DNA of 14,035 nucleotides from Oligoflexales bacterium (lineage in GTDB: Bacteria; Bdellovibrionota_B; Oligoflexia; Oligoflexales; CACXFL01), in contig JANQHA010000550.1 of assembly GCA_028282865.1 (NCBI GenBank), positions 1-14,035 of the forward strand, written 5' to 3'. A model generated the notes under the pieces. That model saw only the letters and a list, made by a program, of their open reading frames with translations, was not told the DNA's origin and searched no databases. A program made the position numbers and the translations under genes. Numbering within the stretch: position 1 is the stretch's first letter; each line of letters opens with the position of its first letter. Shown here in pieces: positions 13,503 through 14,035 of this stretch.

Positions 13503-14035
13503 ATGTCAGAAAAAAAAGTCTTAGTGGTGGATGATCAGAAGACATTTCGTGAGGCTGTCGCCTTCGAGTTTGAGATGCTCGGCTACGAGCAAATCATGGC
13601 TGAAAATGGACAAGATGCTTATGAAAAGTATCAGAATAACGATATTGATCTGATCATCTGTGACATCAGAATGCCGGTGTGGGATGGCAGAAAATTTCTC
13701 AATGAACTTAGGAAAACGTCGAAGACAACCCCACCTTTTATCTTTATGACGGGGTTTGCCGACTTACAGCCTTATCAAGCATTTCACGAAGGTGCTGACG
13801 CATTTATAAGTAAACCCATTGACCCAGACTCGCTGGTGAAAACAGTCGAACGAGTGATGTCGCCTATAAGTGAGCGATTGCAGAGTGCGCCAGAGACGAA
13901 TCCTTCTATAGTGGTCTCAGTAGATGCTAAAGATGAAAACCAATTTAGCATTGGTAGACTTGGCTTCTTTTTATCTGCAAAAAATGATGCTGGGATATCA
14001 AACTTAAAAACTTTGGATTTAGTAGAGTTTAGTGT
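13503..14035 (+). CDS. Response regulator with receiver domain (3' end outside window)
   Basis: The gene is cut by the right edge after 177 codons. Residues 1-120 form an intact receiver (REC) domain: acidic pair Asp10 and Asp11, phosphoacceptor Asp54 (IICDIRMP), Thr83 and Lys104 followed by Pro105. It is probably phosphorylated by the adjacent MHYT kinase. After a linker (about 121-150) a second domain begins, with FSIGRLGFFLS at about 152-162. The form resembles the core of PilZ-type barrels (xSxxGxF) but lacks the exact D/NxSxxG. No helix-turn-helix is visible so far. The ATG follows AGGAGA with suitable spacing. The receiver is certain; the output domain cannot be named from the visible part. 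Confidence 0.92.
   Translation, partial: MSEKKVLVVDDQKTFREAVAFEFEMLGYEQIMAENGQDAYEKYQNNDIDLIICDIRMPVWDGRKFLNELRKTSKTTPPFIFMTGFADLQPYQAFHEGADAFISKPIDPDSLVKTVERVMSPISERLQSAPETNPSIVVSVDAKDENQFSIGRLGFFLSAKNDAGISNLKTLDLVEFS

Noticed and set aside
1..14035. Mobile element, prophage, CRISPR or integron structure
   Set aside because: No transposase or integrase frame, no terminal inverted repeats, no regularly spaced repeats and no attachment-site duplication seen.

Overview
The window looks like chromosome of a motile, diderm (LPS-bearing) bacterium with moderate G+C. Supporting evidence is a flagellar switch cluster (fliL-fliM-fliN), an ADP-heptose epimerase of LPS core synthesis (hldD), an Omp85-type barrel, several exported proteins with Sec or lipoprotein signals, and a Tat component. 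The mix of secreted proteins of unknown type, a monohaem cytochrome lipoprotein, PilZ and an MHYT kinase suggests a deltaproteobacterium-like or Bdellovibrionota-like lineage, but no marker here settles the taxonomy. I see no mobile element, CRISPR array, tRNA or rRNA.

Layout. Bases 1-1895 (minus strand) are the flagellar operon fliL-fliM-fliN, with fliN cut by the left edge. A 326-base divergent region (1896-2221) separates it from a plus-strand set: an exported barrel-like protein (2222), a monohaem c-type cytochrome lipoprotein (3528) and a PilZ protein (4015). Next come two large exported proteins of unknown function, 4479-6044 and 6174-7766. They are diverged paralogues of each other and are the most novel part of the window. 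A TatB-like gene on the minus strand ends 4 bases from the second paralogue and is divergent from hldD (8169), which abuts a single-POTRA Omp85-type barrel (9150). A minus-strand two-domain lipoprotein (10576-11301) follows. After a 314-base gap come an MHYT-PAS-histidine kinase (11616) and, 21 bases later, a response regulator cut by the right edge.

How the parts may work together. FliM and FliN form the switch that sets flagellar rotation, and FliL supports the stator. PilZ proteins bind c-di-GMP and often act on motility, so 4015 could act near that machinery, but only proximity suggests it. hldD and the Omp85 protein both serve the outer membrane. The MHYT kinase and adjacent REC protein form a two-component system. 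The paralogue pair shares a signal peptide, two degenerate N-terminal repeats, a beta-rich middle and a C-terminal module with one lone cysteine at matching spacing. I do not recognise it as any described family.
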